The notes under the pieces: generated by a model
What the model was told of the DNA's origin: nothing
The model's input: the letters and a program-made list of their open reading frames with translations, nothing else
Databases searched by the model: none
NCBI RefSeq assembly: GCF_949628215.1
Contig: NC_134276.1
Coordinates: forward strand, 34,955,226 to 35,019,225
DNA length: 64,000 nt
Origin: Phalacrocorax aristotelis
Taxonomy: Eukaryota > Chordata > Aves > Suliformes > Phalacrocoracidae
Direction: 5' to 3'
Shown here: piece by piece, positions 43,101-58,100 of the stretch
Numbering within the stretch: position 1 is the first letter of the stretch
How the letters are laid out: every line of letters starts with the position of its first letter
Program-made: the position numbers and the translations under genes

Positions 43101-46100
43101 TAACCCTCTGATGGTTCTGGAGAGTTCTATCTGAAAGTGGGTATCTTTTCAGGACTTGCTAGGAATAGAGAAGACTTCAATTAGTGACTGACTGTATTGT
43201 AATGTGAAGACAGCCATATTATTAGTTGCATTTTTATCTTTCCCAACAGCGACTGAGAGGTTACATAACATTTATGCAGTTTAAAATTTAGATCCCCTTT
43301 AAGATAACTGGTGGGGATGGCAGAAAAAAAGGGAAGAGGAAATTGTTTGAGAAGTGGGGTAGCAATTTTAAGACCTCAGTCGCACCTTAAAATTTATGTA
43401 CATTTTATATTTGAAGGGGTTGGGTGAGTACTTTGCATAGCTGCAGTGGAGTCACACTTGGTGTTACATGCATGTCTGCTGGGAACGCTTTTGTCGAGCT
43501 TCTTCAAGCCATCTGGATAGTTGGCTGCATGAACCTTCTTAGTGTGAATTCTCTATCGTAAAAAGACTAAAAGTTTAGCTATTCCTAGTAGTTGGTCAGT
43601 AATGTTGCCACTTTTTTATCTTTCTGACTGTGAAAGATTTTTCTGGGAATTTTGTTGAAATACAATGACTACTCTGTCATTACACTACTACCTTTTGAGC
43701 TAATTTCCAGTGAATTCATTTCGATCTGGGGAGCTTGCATCCTAGGATATCAGGGTCTTACTAAACTTTTCTGTGATTTTGATTCATGGAGTGGAATTGG
43801 CAGCTATGTGTTCCTAACATCCCTGAAACTTCAGATGTGTTTGTAAAGTTTCTGTGAAACCACCAGGAGAAAATACTTGGTGTTTGTGAAAACTTGTGCA
43901 ACTTTGGATTGTCCTCAGCACAGACCATCTCTTCTAATACTTCTCTAGAGAGGAAGAATGTGACTGAGTATTTGAAAAACTAATTTTAAGAATAATGGAA
44001 AAATGTGTAGAACTGTACTTCTTGCTTTCCAAACAGTTACAGAGAGGTTGAGCAGTCTGGAAAGCAGTAGCGTATTTGGGTCAGTTCAGACAAAATTTAG
44101 TGTCATACAAATTAATTTGAAGTTAATTAAATGTAACAGAGTTAAATAGTAGAGTTGTATAAAAATACTTAAAGCTTAACTGGATTGACAGAGGTTACAA
44201 GAAGATACTAGGAAATAATACCCTTTTTTTAGCCGGTTGGTGCAAGTTTGTGATGAATTTGTTCCAACTGGCAGTTGTGAGGAATTGTTCTTTATGCAAT
44301 ACATGTAGTGCTTGAAGAGTTTTAATGTTACTGTGTTTGATCTCTTCTAGGTGTAGATGATACCTTTGCTATATGGATTAAAAGATGTGAGGAAACACTA
44401 AACGGTAAGAGAAACCACATTTACTTGATAAGGGATTTGGTATGCCCTGTGCTATGAAGCTGTGTCATATTTTTCAAAGATATACAGCTTACCTCTTACT
44501 TGGAATGAAGGAGATTTTTGTTTAAAAAAAGTCTTACTTTTTCCTGTCTCTTGTTTCTCTCAGAGTATACGTCCTGAACACTTCTATACATCAGATTTAG
44601 AGGACCATTAGTATCAGGGTTTTAATGTAATAATTAGTTGTAACAGAGGAGTACCTATTTAAAGTTCAGGCAACCATATTTAATTTTAACTGGCTTTCAT
44701 ATACAGGTGCTTCCACAGCTAAAATTAGCTAGCAGATGACAACTTGCTTTGTAAAAACAGCATCAAAATCAGTTTATAAGTCTTGCAAAATAGAAAGTTG
44801 GAAAGAGATGTGGAAATCTGGGGATTTTACTCTGATTCCATATGGAGAATCCCTTAGGTGCCAGTTGCTGCTCTGGTGTCTTATCCATGGTAGTCAGTGA
44901 GTGTGAGTATGGTTTCCTTTCATGCCTTCCTGCAGACTGATACCCCCAGCAATGGACTCATCCACTGTGCATGAACAGCCTGTGGATTCTAATGAGATGT
45001 AACACAGTAACTGGTGGAGTTTTTTTCCTTCCCTTGCTGTGACTTCCTCCCTCTGGTGCACACTGAGGAATGGGGGCAGTAGAAATAGTACGAGTTCATG
45101 TCAGCCTATTGACTAAAAAACAAAGAGAAGAGAACCTTTTTGTGTTGCATGGGGATGAACAAGCTTCAGCTTCATGACACATTTTTGTCAGGTTTATTTT
45201 TATTTGGAGAAACGATTGGCATGCATGGTCTTACTTGCAAAGAGTTATCTTGGCTGACAACTTTTTCTGCTGTCTCAAGGAATGAGGTTGTAAGATACAT
45301 TTTTCTCTAAGGTCATAATTACTTTTTGCAGTGCTTTGTCTGGTTCAACTCAGTTGTCCTGTTTCACCTTCAATATCCACCCCTTTCCTTTTTTGAGCCA
45401 CTATGTTAATTCTCTGATACTCAGGAAAAATTAAAAGGAAAAAAATAAAAAACACCAAACCAACCCAAACCCCTCTGATATCTTAATTACAACTCAATAT
45501 TCTTTTTTTTATTATTGTTTATCTCTTTTTAGCGGTTTGTTTCTTTTCAAACATATTTAATCTGAAATATTTTAGGAAAAAATATGTAGAAGAGGAAATA
45601 CTGAGCTATAGTTTAGATCCAAGTATTACAGTATATTTAAGGTTATATAAGTGAATTTCTCTGCCAGATTTCTATCTTACTCCCCAACTGTGTTTGCTTA
45701 GCACGACATACAAATTTGGTGAGAACTTTGTGCTGTTTTACAGATGGATGATAAACCTAGTACAGACTTGTGGAAAGTGCTTTTTTTAAAAAAAAAAACA
45801 ACTTTTGTTTGCCATGGTCTTGCTTTTATTTAAAAAAAAATCTGTATATGTTTCTGATAAGCAAGGAAAGAATGGAAAGTTTGTTCCTTCTGTTAATCAG
45901 AACGTGTTTTATATTACAGTTGTTCCTTTGCATAAGTTGCTGATTGAAGTCTGATTAAAAAATAGCGTCATAAAAGCAAAATACTAGAGGTAGAACTAGC
46001 ATATTTTTAGCTGTTCTACTGTTGAGACTGGAATAAATGCAGAACGTCAGGAGTGACTGAAGAAAGCTAGAATAAGTGTATGCTTTGTAAGTTCTATGTC

Positions 46101-49100
46101 TTTTTCTGAAAGTGCAACATTTTTCTTTCTGCAGCATCACAGACAGAAGTGGTAAGGTTTTTCCCTTAATATGTTTACTGTTTCAATTTCTTTGTTAAGC
46201 TGGAGTGTACTTTTAGGCTTCACTGGCTTCTTACAACTTTCAGGCTTTAAAATTATCTTTTCTATTGCATGTGGTTCTGAAGGATTTAACTGTTCTTTTA
46301 TTTGGGACCAAGGTTGCAAAATTTGAACGCTGAAAACTCTTAGGAATGGCATACAAATCTGGCAATTACTGCGCACTCTTTAAAGTAAAATTTGACTTTG
46401 TTCCTTGCAGTCTGTGGCCTAATTGTGCAAATTAACCAGCTCATCTTCTCAATACTAACTTGTTTGTGACTGCTAGGAGGTAACTTTTTTTTTCTAGTAG
46501 CTTGCAAGTAGTTCGTGCAGACTTTTTTCCGCTGTAATTCGTTCAGCTTTCAATTTCTTCTTTTATTTTACTTCATTGGAAATCTTCAGAAGAAATTGTG
46601 AAACTGACAATTGACCTTGCCCCCCCCCCCTTTTTTGAGACAAAAATGGGAGTTTGCATTGGATGCTCTGCTCCCTCTTTTGTAGTTACTTCAATTTGTT
46701 ATATTTTAAGACTAGGATAGTGGAGGGAAGTATACAGGAAACACGGTGGGTGTATGTAAAGACAAATCTTACAGTTAAAAGGCTTTTATGTTTATCAGTT
46801 ATACCCTAAGTTCTCAGATTTGTTTCAAGTTTCCTTTGTGACTTTTAGATTGGCAATGTAGCCACCGCGTGTCTTCCAGGTGCACTTCTTATCCAGGAAG
46901 ATGAGTTAAAGCTGAACTTACTGCTATTTATAAAATGTCTGACCAGTATGTTCCAAGTTACAGACTGACGTATTTAATGTAAATGGAAACTTTTAAATTC
47001 TTAATCTAGCATAAATGACTAGGAGAACAGTGAAGAGCTTCACCTGTAAGTTAATGCACATACATAAATCAAGAAAAGGAGAGCAATCAGTATGAAAATG
47101 ATTTGTGTCCTTGAGAAGTACTTCATGGTATATTTTCACTTACACTGATGTAATTTTCTTTGCAATGGAATATGCTTCAACTAGAATACACAGCAGCAGC
47201 CTCTGCCACCAAAGATCAAGTAAGTTGACTTTAGCTTTACTGTGGGAATTGAATTAATTGACATATAACTGTTCTTTGACTTGGGGATTTGAGAATCAAG
47301 GTAATGACTGTAGAAATTCTTTTTTGGTAACTTCAGAACATGGCAGTCTAAGTGAAGTGTTTCTCAAACAGTGTCCTTGCTTTTGTTCAGCCTGAATTGT
47401 AGTTTCAGGACATTATGCCTCACTGGGAGAGTGAGGAATGGAGTGAGTGTTCTGGCTTCTGTTTCTAGTTCTTGGGCTGAACTTAATTCGAAGACTGGCC
47501 CATTGTGCCTAGTATAGGTGATGTTTCTGAGAGGCTTTTAAGACCCTGAACTAAAAAGTGCCATTTAATTTATAGAAGGCAACCAATATTATGAATTGGT
47601 TAAGAAACTGAGCTAATTTTGATACACTTCTTGACTAAAAAGGATTCTTTTTTCTTTAACTACTTATCTTGTCAGTTCTGCAGCTGCTCTGTTAGAGAAA
47701 GGGGAAGAAACCTGATTTTTATATGTCTTCTCTCCCCCATTAAGCTATACAATGTACTGTTCTAGCTTTTGGTATTGTTCTGTAAATCTCTTTGCAGTCA
47801 GGTTTCCCCCCTCCTTCTCTCCCTTTAATTTTTTTTTTTTTGTTTAGATATGACTGGTACCAAACGGAATCTCAAGTAATTGTGACTATAATGATCAAGA
47901 ATGCGCAGAAGGATGATGTCAGTGTGCAGTTCTCAGAGAAAGAGGTGATTTGTATTGGTTATTGATACACGTCCCTAGATATTCCCTAAGTTCTAGTAAT
48001 TAAACCAATTAACATTATCTGCTGCAATAGCATGAAAAAAATGGTACAAGGAGTCTTCTGCATGAGGGATTTTTTTTTATGTACAGCTATGCTGTAGATG
48101 TGTGTGCGCTCAATCAAGTGGCCCGGGATCTATTGCCACAGCAGAGTCCGTAGGATTTGTACACAAGCGGTAGTGTGGTGTGCATGCTGCAAAGGGAGCA
48201 TGTGTTTTTCAGGTGCCTGTGTGTTTGGGGGGGCGGGGGAGGAAGTGCTTTGGACTTGAAATGTTTGAGTATGTGTGCATCTGGAGTAGGAATGGACAAA
48301 GGCAGGGTATTCTAAAAATAAGTATGAATGAGTAATGTCTTGCTTTACGACAATTACAGAAAAAGAATGGAATGTTGGTGGGTGGGTTTTTTTCTTGATT
48401 TTGGCATTACTAAGATTGTTAATGGCAGCAAAATATGTATTTCAAGGAAGTGCAGTAAACCCTTTACTGTAATACCACATGTGTTACCGATGACATTCAT
48501 GTTTAATTTAGCTGAGAATATTGAAGAGTTAGGTTCTTATTCCCCACTAAGTTGCTACTTTGTGAACTACCAGAAGTACTTGGTTGTTACTCTCAGCTTT
48601 AGATTGTTAAAATTGTGTGAGCACTTGCCATGTAGTTTGTGTATATTGGAAGGGGAGTTGCGAACTGTTTTCATGTTTCATTATTAATGTGTTGGTACTT
48701 CATTTGCCGTATAATTCTTTCCCCAAAGAATGCAGATCAAGCTGACAAGATAATAGGCTTTTTGAGTACTTGCCGGCTAAGAGTAGAAATCTCCTGTTCA
48801 TTTTCTAGTGTACTTTAGAAACACCCTGTTCAATAATGCAGTAACGTAATGGCATTGTCTGAAATTCTGACGCCTGATGCTTTAAGCGCCCTAGTGAAGG
48901 GTCATTAATTTAATCACTTAATCTTGGTGCGAAATGACAATCCTTTACTTGGAAATGGGAAACTGCTCTCAAAGATGACCAGAGACGTGTTTTCAACTGT
49001 TAACAGATGAATGCATCAGTGAGACTTCCATCAGGTGAAGACTACAACTTAAAGCTTGTTCTTCTTCATTCTATAGTGCCAGAGCAAAGTACATTTAAAG

Positions 49101-52100
49101 TGCTTTCAACAAAGGTAAGCTTCTTAAAGTGTAAATTATTTCTTTGACTGTTCCTATGTTGAAAACATTTCTTCTCTATTGTCTTGTCTGTCTGCAACAG
49201 TCATAATATCTTGCTTTTCATATAGAATTGCTTTTTCTTTCTTCAAGGTGCCTTTCAGCCAGTGGGAGGCTTTCTAAACTTGTGCAAATATCAGAAATAG
49301 TAATATGACGGTGCTTACTGAAGTGCAAATGACAGTTATGTTGAGGATGCTTTTACTTCTTGCTGTAGAAAGAAGACTGTGGTCTTCACTCTTACAATTC
49401 AAGTATCAAGAAAGTACAAACATCTTTCTACTAAACTTTTAGGAGCCAGTATTGCCTTATGAAGCATTGTTATCTTTGTGTGCCCAAGAAATAGAAGTCA
49501 GGCTTTGAGGATTTCAGTGTTGAAATAATTCTTTACCCTTTCATGACCTTTTCTTGCTGGTAAAGGTTAGCTGTCTGGTTAATTGTTCTTGGCTTCTCAA
49601 GAGGGTATATTCCATGCTGTTTTTGGAAATGCTTCTTGCTTGGAGACCCTTGAAAATCACATGGCGTGAGAGAGAATACTTCTGCCGTAGGATTTTGTTT
49701 CTTCTGTATTACAGGTATAGAAAAATAAGAAACTGACTGTAGCCTGGCATAGCATATTTTTTGGTGTAACGCATAGACAGACATATGCTTTTGTCCGTAG
49801 AGCCAACCCTGAATCTCTGAAGCAGGAATGCATTGTTGATTCTTTCCTTGTATTTCAGTAGTGATTCTCGGAGCTTTTGGAAATTACTCTGTGTTCTCAT
49901 GTTCCATTTTACCTGTTCCCTTCTTAGAAAGGTACTTTTAATAGTTCTTGCATCATCTGGCAGGGAAGAGGGACTTGAAGGTAACACGAGAGGATTGCAA
50001 TAGAAATTTGGCTCGTTTTTCTACTCCTAGCCCTAAGGAGGCTGGACAGGTTATGTGATTGAGTCATGTGAGCTCTTATGCTGTGTGAGATTAGCAGAGT
50101 GCTCAAAGTACGTAGAAAATCTGCTAGTCCATTAGTATTTATATAAATTTGAGCAGAATGGACACGGACCTTGTCAAGAGGAGTAACTGTGAGGTCCTGT
50201 TTGCTTTATGTTCCTATCTAGCTTATGTTATGCTTTTCATTTGTCTTGAAGTTTACCGTTCCTTTCATGAAGTGTCTGCATGCTACTGAGTACTGTTGCA
50301 ATGATCTCATCTGTCTTTCTACACTACCATCTCTAGCCTGGGTTAATCTCTGGAATAACCTCTAGTAGTCTAGAGCCTGGTTTAGACTGAGGTTTCCTAA
50401 AGTGGTTTTGAAAGCTTTAGCTACGTTCAGGTGGTGTCTGATTTGGAAATATTTTGCATTTGTTTCCAAATGTTACTGTTCCTATATAACTATGAGAGAA
50501 TATTTTTGAGACAAAATGGGATAAGAGAGAGCACAGAAGGTGTTCTAACAGCAGAAGTCAGTGCTTCAACATGTTCCTTCCCTTGCAGAAAATAATAGTA
50601 TAAGGATCTCTGTGTAGGTATAGTGAAGGAATACGATTTAAATCACGTCCCAGTTAATGCTGGTTCTGACCAGCAGATGGAGTCTGGCTGAAGACAAAAT
50701 TTGAAAAGCAGGTCTGAGTTATATATGCAAAGACTTCTTTAACGGGTTAGGATATTTCACTTTGAAAAAGATCAAGCGCTCTAACGGAATGGTGTGGCCT
50801 TAGTGTTTGAATACTAGAAATTCAGATTTCTTTTAATAAGTTTTGTGTATGTATTTTGTTCTTATGAGTGGTGTGGAAAATACACAGTTATTACTTTGAA
50901 TGAACTACCTTATTAGAACTTCTCAAACCCTTTACAAATTTTGTGTACCATTTACATGAAGTCCTTTTGTAAGGACTTGGAAAGAAAGACATGATCTCAC
51001 TATCTTTCCAATTATATGAACTTCTTATTACACACTCCTGAAGAAATTGTGTTTTCAGGGGATAGGAAGAGATCTGTTCCTGTGGGTTAATAATTTCAGT
51101 TAAGAATGACAGCATGTGTTCACACTGCATTATTTTGCATTACTACTTTGAATATGTGAGCCATGTTGCCATTACCATCGTGGAGTCTTTATTGGGCAAT
51201 AAAGAGTCTGGTCTGTCTTCTCCAATTGTATGAGGAAAGAGTGGAATGTATGGGCGGGTTATGTGGTAGATAATTTGGGTTTCCCATGAACTTCATAAAA
51301 CTAATAAATGGATAGAGGATGAAACAACACAAGTAGGAGTAGAACAATCCTGTGTGTTTTGTGAACTAAGAGAAGTTGGAGAGGGATTTCTTAATACTGC
51401 TTGAAATTCAGCATCACTTGACAAATGCAAAGGCATAAAGGTAAAGATGCAAATTCAGGAGGAGAAAATCGCCTTAATCGTATTTGCAGAGTTACAGATT
51501 CTAAAATAACTGCAAAGAGCAGACAGAACTTAGAGTCTGGGCTTGGTTCTTTCAGGGAATGCTAACAGTGGTGAAAAATGCAATTGATACCTTAAGAATT
51601 GTTTCTTTCCTAGCAATGAAATTAAATAAATCCATGCTGTGTCTAGCTCTGAGATACAAAGTCTGTGTTTGGAAAAGAACAGAACTAGCAAGTGGTACAG
51701 AAGCAGCATGCATAGATGTTTGGAGTTGTTTGAATGGCTTCTGTATGAGCAGAAGTGAATTAGTGTTCATAATGCGCAGACTTTTGACTTCATGCTGTGA
51801 GTTAGAAGAGGTAACCACTTGATGCCGACTCAAGAACAGCATAACGTGTGGGTGAAGTCCAGTTTTGAGAAAATCTTCATCTCTTTATGCATCCTAGCAT
51901 CGTATATTCTCTAATTGTCAACAGTTTTACAGATGATACAGATTGACTTTAATAGTGGCTGTATGTGTTACTGCCATGCTTGCAGCCATTTTTTTACGTA
52001 ATTCAGAAGTTTATTTGCTATTTAATAGATACCACTACTTGCAAATTCAGCTTTGAGTTGATTATGATTCCTGTTCATGTTCAGTCACGAGTTGCTTAGA

Positions 52101-55100
52101 ATTACCTGGTATTGTTCAGCATGTAATTCTAAAGCCTCAACTTAATGTTCATGTGAGAAAATGTGAGAAAATGCTGAATACAACTGCATGGAGTCCTCTT
52201 CTTGAGGGAATTGCTATACATGCATGGCATTTTTTTCTTGTACATGAATAGCATAGGTGATAGATCATAACCAGCATAACTAACTCAATTGATGTTATTG
52301 GTTATACTCCTTATCCGTCAAAGGTGTCTCTGGTAGTCTGATCAAGCAAAAAGTAACAGCAGGTCCAAGAAGCACCATATAAATTTGAGATTTGTATCTT
52401 AGAAATGGAAGTTGGTCTGGTCTTTGTATGTAGCGTGACTTTGTACACAATAGGTAGGATACAGTCGTTCAATAGGCAGGATTTTGGTGGTCGTCCTCAG
52501 TTGTGTTCAGTTGTCAAGTGAAGTGGGGGAAAAATTGTGCCACACTGAAAACTGCATTCAGGATTTAGCAGGAGGAAGGTACCCTGTAGTGGTGCTACGT
52601 GGTTTTTTACTTCTTTCCAGAAGGGGGAGCCAAAATGTAAAGGCTGGAGGCCAAGTTTGCTCTTCAGAAGCTGCCTGTGTGCTGTTAGCCTGTAGCTCAG
52701 TGTGCTCCCTTCATAAAAGGAAGAAGGCATGAAAACTTAAAATGAGTGACTAAATATGTTTAAGACAAAACTAGCTGATCTGTCTGTGTCCGGAAAATAT
52801 GTCAGGGAAGTAGAAATGTGAAAATAGTGTAAGGATTTCTAATGTTCTGAAACAGTTCTTTGTACACAGCCAGCCTCGCTTTCTTCTCCCTTTTCTGTTT
52901 AGTCTGTCAATTCAGTGTATTTGGGATTCCAGGGGAATATTCTGCCATGTTCTGTTGGAAACTTGCATAACGTGAGCAGTATCTCTATGTCTTCTGTTGT
53001 GTTCTAGGTGATGCTCAGGGTTTTCTTCTCCTTAGACCTAGGAAAGGAGAGTGAAGATTAGTATGTGTTTTTAGCATGTGTGCTTTGAACTTGAAGGAAA
53101 CGAGCTAGTGCTTTCTGGTTTTCTTCCCCTCTCATCTCACATCTACAAGTAGTCTCAGGACGATTACTGTGAGTTTTCAGTTTTTAGTGGTTAGGGGTTT
53201 TTGCAAGCAATGACTTGCAGCAATTTAGAGCCATTTGAAAAAGTGGTAAAAAGTGGTTTCTTTAACCCAGAACTGTCCTTTAATTAGAGATTAAAGTTGT
53301 GCTGCAAACAGGGAAGGTGTTAGAAATCCTTAACCTCTTTTACAGTTGACATTTGTTACTTAATAGAGATGTCTGAGGTAGTAGCACATTCTCAGCAGCT
53401 TCATGCCAAGAATATGGTAGTGTGCATCAGTGGAATGTTTCTTTTCCTCAAACCAACATTTTGCCTTGCAAACCCTGAAACACTCTGTGCAGCTTACTGG
53501 AAAAGCACAGTGATGCCTATTCCTAAATGTAAAGGAAAAGGCAAAGAGTGAAAGTTTCGCATGCTCTTGGACTGTCATCAGAGCCTCTATTCAGAGGCAA
53601 ATGTACACAAATAGATAAACAGAGCATCAGATTTATTTTAACTCAAGTTTGTTCTTACCGTTGCAGTCTAATCCTTAAAAGATACTTCCTTGGTTTGGAT
53701 ATTTTCATTAAATTGCTTGCAGACACTTGAATGCAAACTTCCCTGCTCTCATGTACTTGTTTTCTCTGTGAGGCTTTCATGCAGATTCATATCCCCCATA
53801 TATATTCTTGAGTGTTTTCTGTAAATTATAAACTGATATTTAAGATATGAGTTGGATACTTTTCTGAAATTTCGTGCATCTCTTAGGCAGGGCTAGTTGG
53901 AGCAATTTCCTAGCTATACCATACAGAAACCTTCCCAATGATTGGCATGATATTTACTTGGCTCAAAATAAATTTTATTTTTTTTCTTCTTTATGAATGC
54001 AGCTGGGTGAGGGGCAGATTTAAACTTGTTAATACTCTGAGAACTGTATTTTAAACAAGCATATAAGTCAATGCTTTAATATAATGCTTTAATAAGCCCT
54101 TGCTTTATATATATACATAAAGGAAAACTAAGCATAAGGGTTTTTCTTTGTTTTGAGATAAGATGGATTTAAGAACTGTTGGAACAGCGATGGCTTACAT
54201 TGAGGATGCAGTGACAAAGACCTTTAGGATGCCAAAAGGATCTGTATTGCTAGCTCCTTCTCTAAAATTCAAAATTTTAACAAGTAGTTTTTATGTTATA
54301 CCAGTGAGGTGGAAACTGATCTTTTAGCACTTGGTTCTCCATAGTGCTTAGCTGGTAAAGAAATTGAAAGGTGCACGCTGAATCCCTTCTGCCGCAATAT
54401 ATTCCCTACAGAATAAATTCCTTAATTATCATTTGTTCGTGATAACACTGTAGAGTTCTTTTCATTTCAGTATATTTTCTTTAAAGTTATGGAATAACAA
54501 TCTTGGACTTCAGAATATAAGTAATGTATAAAAGGTCTTTGAATAACTAGGATACCAAAACTGTGTGTGCGTATGATCTTAGAGGTGAGTTTGAACAGGT
54601 CATATATTTTTAGAAGATAGTGCTATTTGGTCCTACCCTTAAATTTAGGTAACTAAACACATGAGATGATCGCAAAATGACAACTCTAAGCACTTAAAAT
54701 TTACAACTTGGGCGAAGCAGTCAGTAGTTCAGTAAATAACTAAGTAGTTGATTGGAAACCGTGAATTCTTGTTGTGTGTTTAATATAGCAAACAATCAGA
54801 ATTTAAAAGGGTATTTTTTTATGCATTTTAAAATTAATGGCTGAACTACTACTGCAAACTCTCCCTTAGCATAGAGTGTAAAATATAAAACACAGTAGAA
54901 ATTAGAAAAAAATATCCTGCAACTTGTCAGTGTACACCAGAATCTTCTTTTAGGGAAAAGGTAAAAAATCTTTCCCTTCTAATGTTTCTCAGTTAAACTG
55001 GCAATGTCTGTCCCAGAACATAAGTTCAAGTGAAATTTAGTTCATTAAAGGTTTGAGCTTTTTAACAGTAAGCTTCTACGTAGAAAGTTAATGTTGGCTA

Positions 55101-58100
55101 ACTAGCGTTGTGTTTATCTGTAGCTAGGGAGAAATTATTTCTTCAGACTAGATTAAATGTTCTATTATGCCAGTCATCTTAAAGTAAGGGGGTTTTGTGT
55201 TCTTATACAACCACTGAAATAGTTTAGAATAGCTTCTGAGAGTAACTCTGGCATCTTTTCTGAGAGCTAGTGTTTGGATTAAGCTGCAAACAAATGTGTC
55301 TAAATTTCTGATAGGTTTTAAAAAAATGAGTTACTTTTATGACTAGAAAATTTTGTGAGTAGAAACTTCTCTGTATCCATTTCTGCAGATGGTGTTTCTT
55401 CTAGGTGATGAATGCCCCATTTGACCCTCTTCTCAGAGGGGTTGGTTTCTTTCTAGACAGTATTTCAAATAATCAGTATATTAATTACTCTGTCAAAATT
55501 ACATGCTTCTTTTCCTTTTTGCTTTGCTCACTTTGAGTCGCGAATACCAGGAACTTAAAAATTACTACAGAAAGTGGATCATTTCTGCATTGGAACTTTT
55601 AATACATCTGGACTACTATGTCCGATTTTGGGCCTCCCAATGCAAGAAAGGTACTAACATAGTGGAGCAAGTCCTAGTGGAGAGCTACTGAGGTCGTCAG
55701 GTGGCTGCATGGCATGAACTACAACGAGAGGCTGATGAATTAGGCTTGTCCTTAAGTGGCATGCAAAGCATTTAATTTGCAATGAAATTTGCCTGTCTTT
55801 TTATTCTAAAGTGGGCATGAGGCACACAGGCATACGGTTTATGAAATATAGATGTTAAATCAAAGAAGTTGGTGAAGTGTTGATGTATTTCTCTTGCCTC
55901 AGTACTGATTTTTTTTTTTCAAAGGGGAGGAAAAAGCTAACTACTTATGTGTTAGATACGACACAAATGTCCGTACTGATATGTTACTTGTCTGTGTGAT
56001 TGATATCAGTATCTGCTTTAAAATGTTCATTAAAATGCATTTATTGCCATTTGTGCACATATTTGGGACTCGCAAAGTTGTTTCTCCTTAGATCAAATAA
56101 AGCTCTCAAGTTGGAGAAATATGTGCCTTCACAAGCAGAATTTTATAGCTTTATGTTTTTAGAAAATGTGGTTGTATAACGGTATACAGCTAATGATTTC
56201 CTTAGTTCTGCTCCTGCCTGCCACTTTGCCTCATCAGTAGCTTCAACTGAAGTGGATGAAGTAGATGGGGTAGAGGTTTAATCATGTGATAAATACATTC
56301 TGTCTCAATTCTTCAGCTGTCTGTACTTCTAGCTTGGCATTGTTGAAATGGTTTCGATTTAAGAAATCTGCATCTTACCCTGCGAGTTAAGTGTGTAGCA
56401 TTTCCTTTTCCTTTGGGATGTTTGTCATGTAGTACCGGCTTAGGGACAGTTTCAGAGAGCAAAAAGTTAGAACTGGTGGATTAAGAAAGGAGAGGGGGAT
56501 TACTGGAGCAGCAAAAGTAAACATCTTTCTTGGTTTTTTCTTCTTTTTACATGTGGACAGAGTACTCTGATGAATAGCGAAAGGTCTTTATAAAGGTTGT
56601 TTGAGTAGGGTTATATTCGGAGAAGAAAAAAGTCCATGTTTAGTAGTTCGCGTCAAGCATTTTACTGCATTAGAGTTCTTTCTTGGTGTGGATGAAATAG
56701 TCTGTATTTGAGATACTGAGAGATATTGGTGGAAAGCCTGAAGTGTAAGGGTAAGAGGAGATAGAGAAGGAAGAAACAAACAGAAGAGCAATTGAAGAGG
56801 TATAGGGTTACACAGTCCCAGTATCAAGCATAGATTCTTTTTTTCTTTAATAGGTTGTATGGAGGGATACGCTAATAAGCAGAATATAAAAACATAAAAT
56901 TAAGGCCTTCTCAACTTAAATGTGCAACTGAATTGATAATGCAGTTTCCTCGGGTTGAGAAGAGTTATATAGGAAGCATAGGCGAGACAAGTTGTTTTTA
57001 AATTAATATTCCTGTTTCATTTGTACCTAATTAGTGCCTTTATAAGTGGCTAATTAACTTAAACGTTTCACTCATGAGATCCAAATCCGTTGGGGGTGGG
57101 GGGAGAGGGGAACCCAACCCTGCTAGTTCTGGCACTTGTGGAACTACTTGTTTGTCTTATACGTAGATATACAAATATTTTAGCTTCCTTAAGCTAATCA
57201 CAGAGCATGAAATTTATGAGTGTAGGTGTTCAAAAATGAACTTCAAGGTTGTAATTCCCAGAGTATTTTTTTTTAGAAGAATCCAGTGAAGGAGCCTTTT
57301 CTGACTTCTTTAGTTCTACTGAAGACTAATTGTTGGCACAGTCTGAATGCTGCTTCTGCATAGTTTCAACAGAAATCTCTTCGTCCTTACAGATTGCAGT
57401 ATTAAACTCTGGAATACAGGCCTTCTTTTAGGACAGTAGGTTGAGCAATTAGAGTAATACAGTATTTAATTTTTATTTGTTTATTTTTGGTTCTGTGACT
57501 TTCACTATTTTAATAACCTGATACCCTGATGCTTAATTTGTGACTTGTAAAGTTGCTAAAAACATTGGAAACCCAACAGACCTGAGGGGTGGGCAGTCAA
57601 ACACATGTGGCTGTTGGACTTTAAAACTCACTGAAACTCTCCCTTGCCTTGAAAGTCATTTCATGCCTCATGTCTTAAACTTTTTGTTGTTCTCAGTTAG
57701 TACAACTTAGCAGTGGAAAATAAGTATTAAACTTGTCTAGGGAAATGGTACCTTCCTCAGGGGAAAAAAAAAAAATAAAAGAAGCAATCATAATTGAATA
57801 TTCTGAGTTTTAAAATGCAGCATGGTTGCAAACATGGAAGCTTTGAAACTTAAATGAGCTCATTTCTTTATTTTTATAAGGTATCTCAGTCTATTGCTTA
57901 CCAGTGACTGACTTGAAGAACGGATTAAATAAAGATCAAATTTCAGATCAACATGATGCTGTGCAAGGAGCTTGCTGTTGGGATCTCTAGGGTTAGCTTT
58001 TACAGTGGTGCCTTTGTTCTTGGGTCTGCAGGGATCCCCAGGTTATAGTGGCTTTAGGTAGAACCAAGAACTCTCTTCTGCTGAGCTGTTCACAAATACG

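Noticed and set aside
55503..55691. Possible extra exon in the long SUGT1 intron
   Set aside because: The frame has no counterpart in SGT1 proteins, and exons 10 and 11 already join in frame without it.
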